DNA from: Pseudoduganella sp.
GTDB taxonomy: Bacteria > Pseudomonadota > Gammaproteobacteria > Burkholderiales > Burkholderiaceae_D
NCBI GenBank assembly: GCA_021323265.1
Contig: JAJTCO010000020.1
Location: 37,043-101,042, forward strand
Direction: 5' to 3'
DNA length: 64,000 bases
Below the pieces are notes generated by a model that saw only the letters and a list, made by a program, of their open reading frames with translations, made no database searches and was not told the origin of the DNA. A program made the translations under genes and the position numbers. This document shows, in pieces, positions 62,544-64,000 of the stretch (positions within the stretch are counted from its first letter, which is position 1; each line of letters begins with the position of its first letter).

Positions 62544-63689
62544 TTACCGCTGCTGCCAGCGGTAGCTCAGGCCGGCGGCGACGGCGCCCAGCGCCACCAG
62601 TCCCGACGCCACATAGTAGATTGCCTGCGGACCCGCCACTTGCCATACCTGGGTCAGGCCCAGGCTGCCCGCCGTCGCCCCGACGCCGTAGGAAATGCTG
62701 ATATACAGCGCCTGGCCGCGCGCCTGCAAGGCGCCGCCGAACCAGCGCTGCATGGTCTGCACCGACGCCGAGTGGTGCAGCGCGAAGGTGGCCGAATGCA
62801 TGACCTGGGCCAGCACCAGCACCGCCAGCGCGTGCGGCGCGGCGCCAATCAGGGCGAACCGCAGCACCCCGGCGGCGAAGCAGGCGTACATCAGCTTGCG
62901 CGCGCCCCAGCGCTTGAACAGGGGCGCCTGGTAATAGAACAGCAGCACCTCCGCCACCACGCCCACGGACCACATCAGGCCAGTGACGGTCTTGCTGTAG
63001 CCCTGCCTTTCCAGGTACAGCGAATAGAAGGTGTAGAGCGAACTGTGGGCCGCCACCATCAGTGCGGTGGAGGCGAAGAAGGCCAGCACCTCCTTGCGGC
63101 GCAACACCGACAGCAGCGCCGGCGGCTGCCCCGCATGCTGCAGGCGCGGCACTTCCTTGAGCCGGAAGGCCGCAGCCAGCACGAACACCAGCAGCACGCC
63201 GCAGAACCAGATCAGGGCGTCCGTGCCCTACCAGTCCATCAGGAAGGATGCCAGCATCACCGTCACGATGAAGCCGATCGATCCCCACAGGCGTATGCGG
63301 CCGTAGTACGTGAGGTCGCCGCGCATTTCGGAGAGCATCAACGCTTCGCAGATCGGACCCTGGGCGCTGGTGAACAGGTTCACCAGCACCATGGCCGCGA
63401 AGAAGTGGGCGAAGGTGGTGCCGAAAATGAAGCCGGAGAAGGTCACCAGGGCGGCGGCGCCGGTCAGGCGCAGCACGAAGACGCGCCGCTCGGAGTGGTC
63501 GGCCACATAGCCCCACAGGTTGGGGCCGAAGATGCGCAGCACCTGGATCAGCGCCATCAGCACGCCGATCTGCGCTACCGACATCCCCTTGCCTTGGAAG
63601 TACAGGCTGGCGTAGGTGGAGAAGGTGCCGGCGTATGCGTAGTAACAGAAAAGAAAGAGCGCGAAGCCGAATGCCTGGGTCGGCAGCAC
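62544..63689 (-). pseudogene. MFS transporter interrupted by an in-frame amber codon
   Basis: A major-facilitator protein of about 380 codons with 12 helices in two halves. It starts at a GTG (63689) two bases after the aroC stop: LPTQAFGFALFLFCYYAYAG. The reading frame is single, but TAG at 63230-63228 follows SFLMDW, about 153 codons in; the same frame continues with GTDALIWFCGVLLVFVLA to SYRWQQR. Only this one stop breaks it, so it is a recent nonsense mutation, a sequence error, or a truncated protein. Substrate unknown. Confidence 0.85.
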
Positions 63690-63691
63690 GC

Positions 63692-64000
63692 TTAGCGCGC
63701 CGCCTTGCCGATGTCCGGCGTGGCCACGCTCACATCGCCGCATTGCGCGCGGTGCATCAGCGCGTGATCCATCAGCACCAGGGCCAGCATGGCTTCGGCG
63801 ATCGGCGTGGCGCGGATCCCGACGCACGGGTCGTGGCGTCCGAAGGTTTCCACCATCACCGGATTGCCTTCCTTGTCGATGGAGCGGCGCGGCGTGCGAA
63901 TGGAGGACGTGGGCTTGATCGCGATCGACACGGTAATGTCCTGGCCGGTCGAAATGCCGCCCAGCACGCCGCCGGCATTGTTGCCGACGAAGCCTTGCGG
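63692..64000 (-). CDS. aroC: Chorismate synthase, C-terminal part (partial)
   Basis: About the last 102 codons. The segment [20 protein letters not shown] and [20 protein letters not shown] are chorismate synthase signatures (the latter is the conserved RHDPC site). The enzyme forms chorismate from EPSP using reduced FMN. The 5' part is outside the window. The MFS gene follows two bases after the stop. Confidence 0.95.
   Translation of the reverse strand, partial: PQGFVGNNAGGVLGGISTGQDITVSIAIKPTSSIRTPRRSIDKEGNPVMVETFGRHDPCVGIRATPIAEAMLALVLMDHALMHRAQCGDVSVATPDIGKAAR

Noticed and set aside
1..64000. CRISPR arrays, rRNA genes, insertion sequences
   Set aside because: Looked for regular spaced repeats, rRNA signatures and transposase motifs; none seen.

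Overview
The window is GC-rich chromosomal DNA of a beta-proteobacterium, most likely Oxalobacteraceae (Massilia / Duganella / Janthinobacterium type). That placement is inferred from gene content: tandem cyanophycin synthetases with a divergent ABC transporter and DUF1854 gene, rnhA-dnaQ next to a tRNA, an aroC-MFS pair, and many c-di-GMP and two-component genes. No rRNA, CRISPR array, transposase or integrase was seen.

Layout. 0-8.7 kb: an EAL-CBS-GGDEF protein, a Sel1-repeat protein, a ZnuD-like TonB receptor behind a small DUF2946-like gene and a YegD-type Hsp70, and a LacI regulator. 8.7-16.1 kb: cyanophycin locus (cphA and a cphA-like paralog with a degenerate ligase P-loop; divergent ABC transporter plus DUF1854). 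16-27.7 kb: PhzF/LysR pair, a frame-disrupted hemerythrin, an FNR-type oxygen regulator, a four-gene overlapping phosphorelay operon, a DksA-like protein, a CHASE8-type kinase, Hsp20 and a three-gene DUF5985/winged-helix operon. 27.8-37.5 kb: an infA paralog, a response regulator, a fatty-acid desaturase, several unrecognised genes, a diguanylate cyclase, a second TonB receptor, a periplasmic binding protein and a MipA-like porin.

37.6-49.7 kb is an apparent genomic island. It is bounded by a 33-bp direct repeat that matches the 3' end of the tRNA-Val(CAC) gene at 49.7 kb, and it is visibly more A/T-rich. It carries a histidine kinase, a VIT-family transporter, an exported protein, a decayed fnr copy, a YkgJ cysteine-cluster protein, two spermidine-synthase-like paralogs with matching promoters, a ribbon-helix-helix regulator with a palindromic operator, a SulP transporter and a DUF1275 membrane protein. 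No integrase remains. Two perfect FNR boxes (TTGAT-N4-ATCAA) and two weaker ones lie in its first 4 kb, so at least part of the island may be under oxygen control by the intact Fnr at 18.5 kb.

49.7-64 kb returns to core genes: dnaQ, rnhA, a methyltransferase, gloB, an HCCA-isomerase-like protein, aceB with a divergent LysR gene, cspA, an Hpt protein, upp, aidB, a PAS-GGDEF-EAL protein with an HDOD partner, an MFS gene broken by one amber codon, and the 3' part of aroC.
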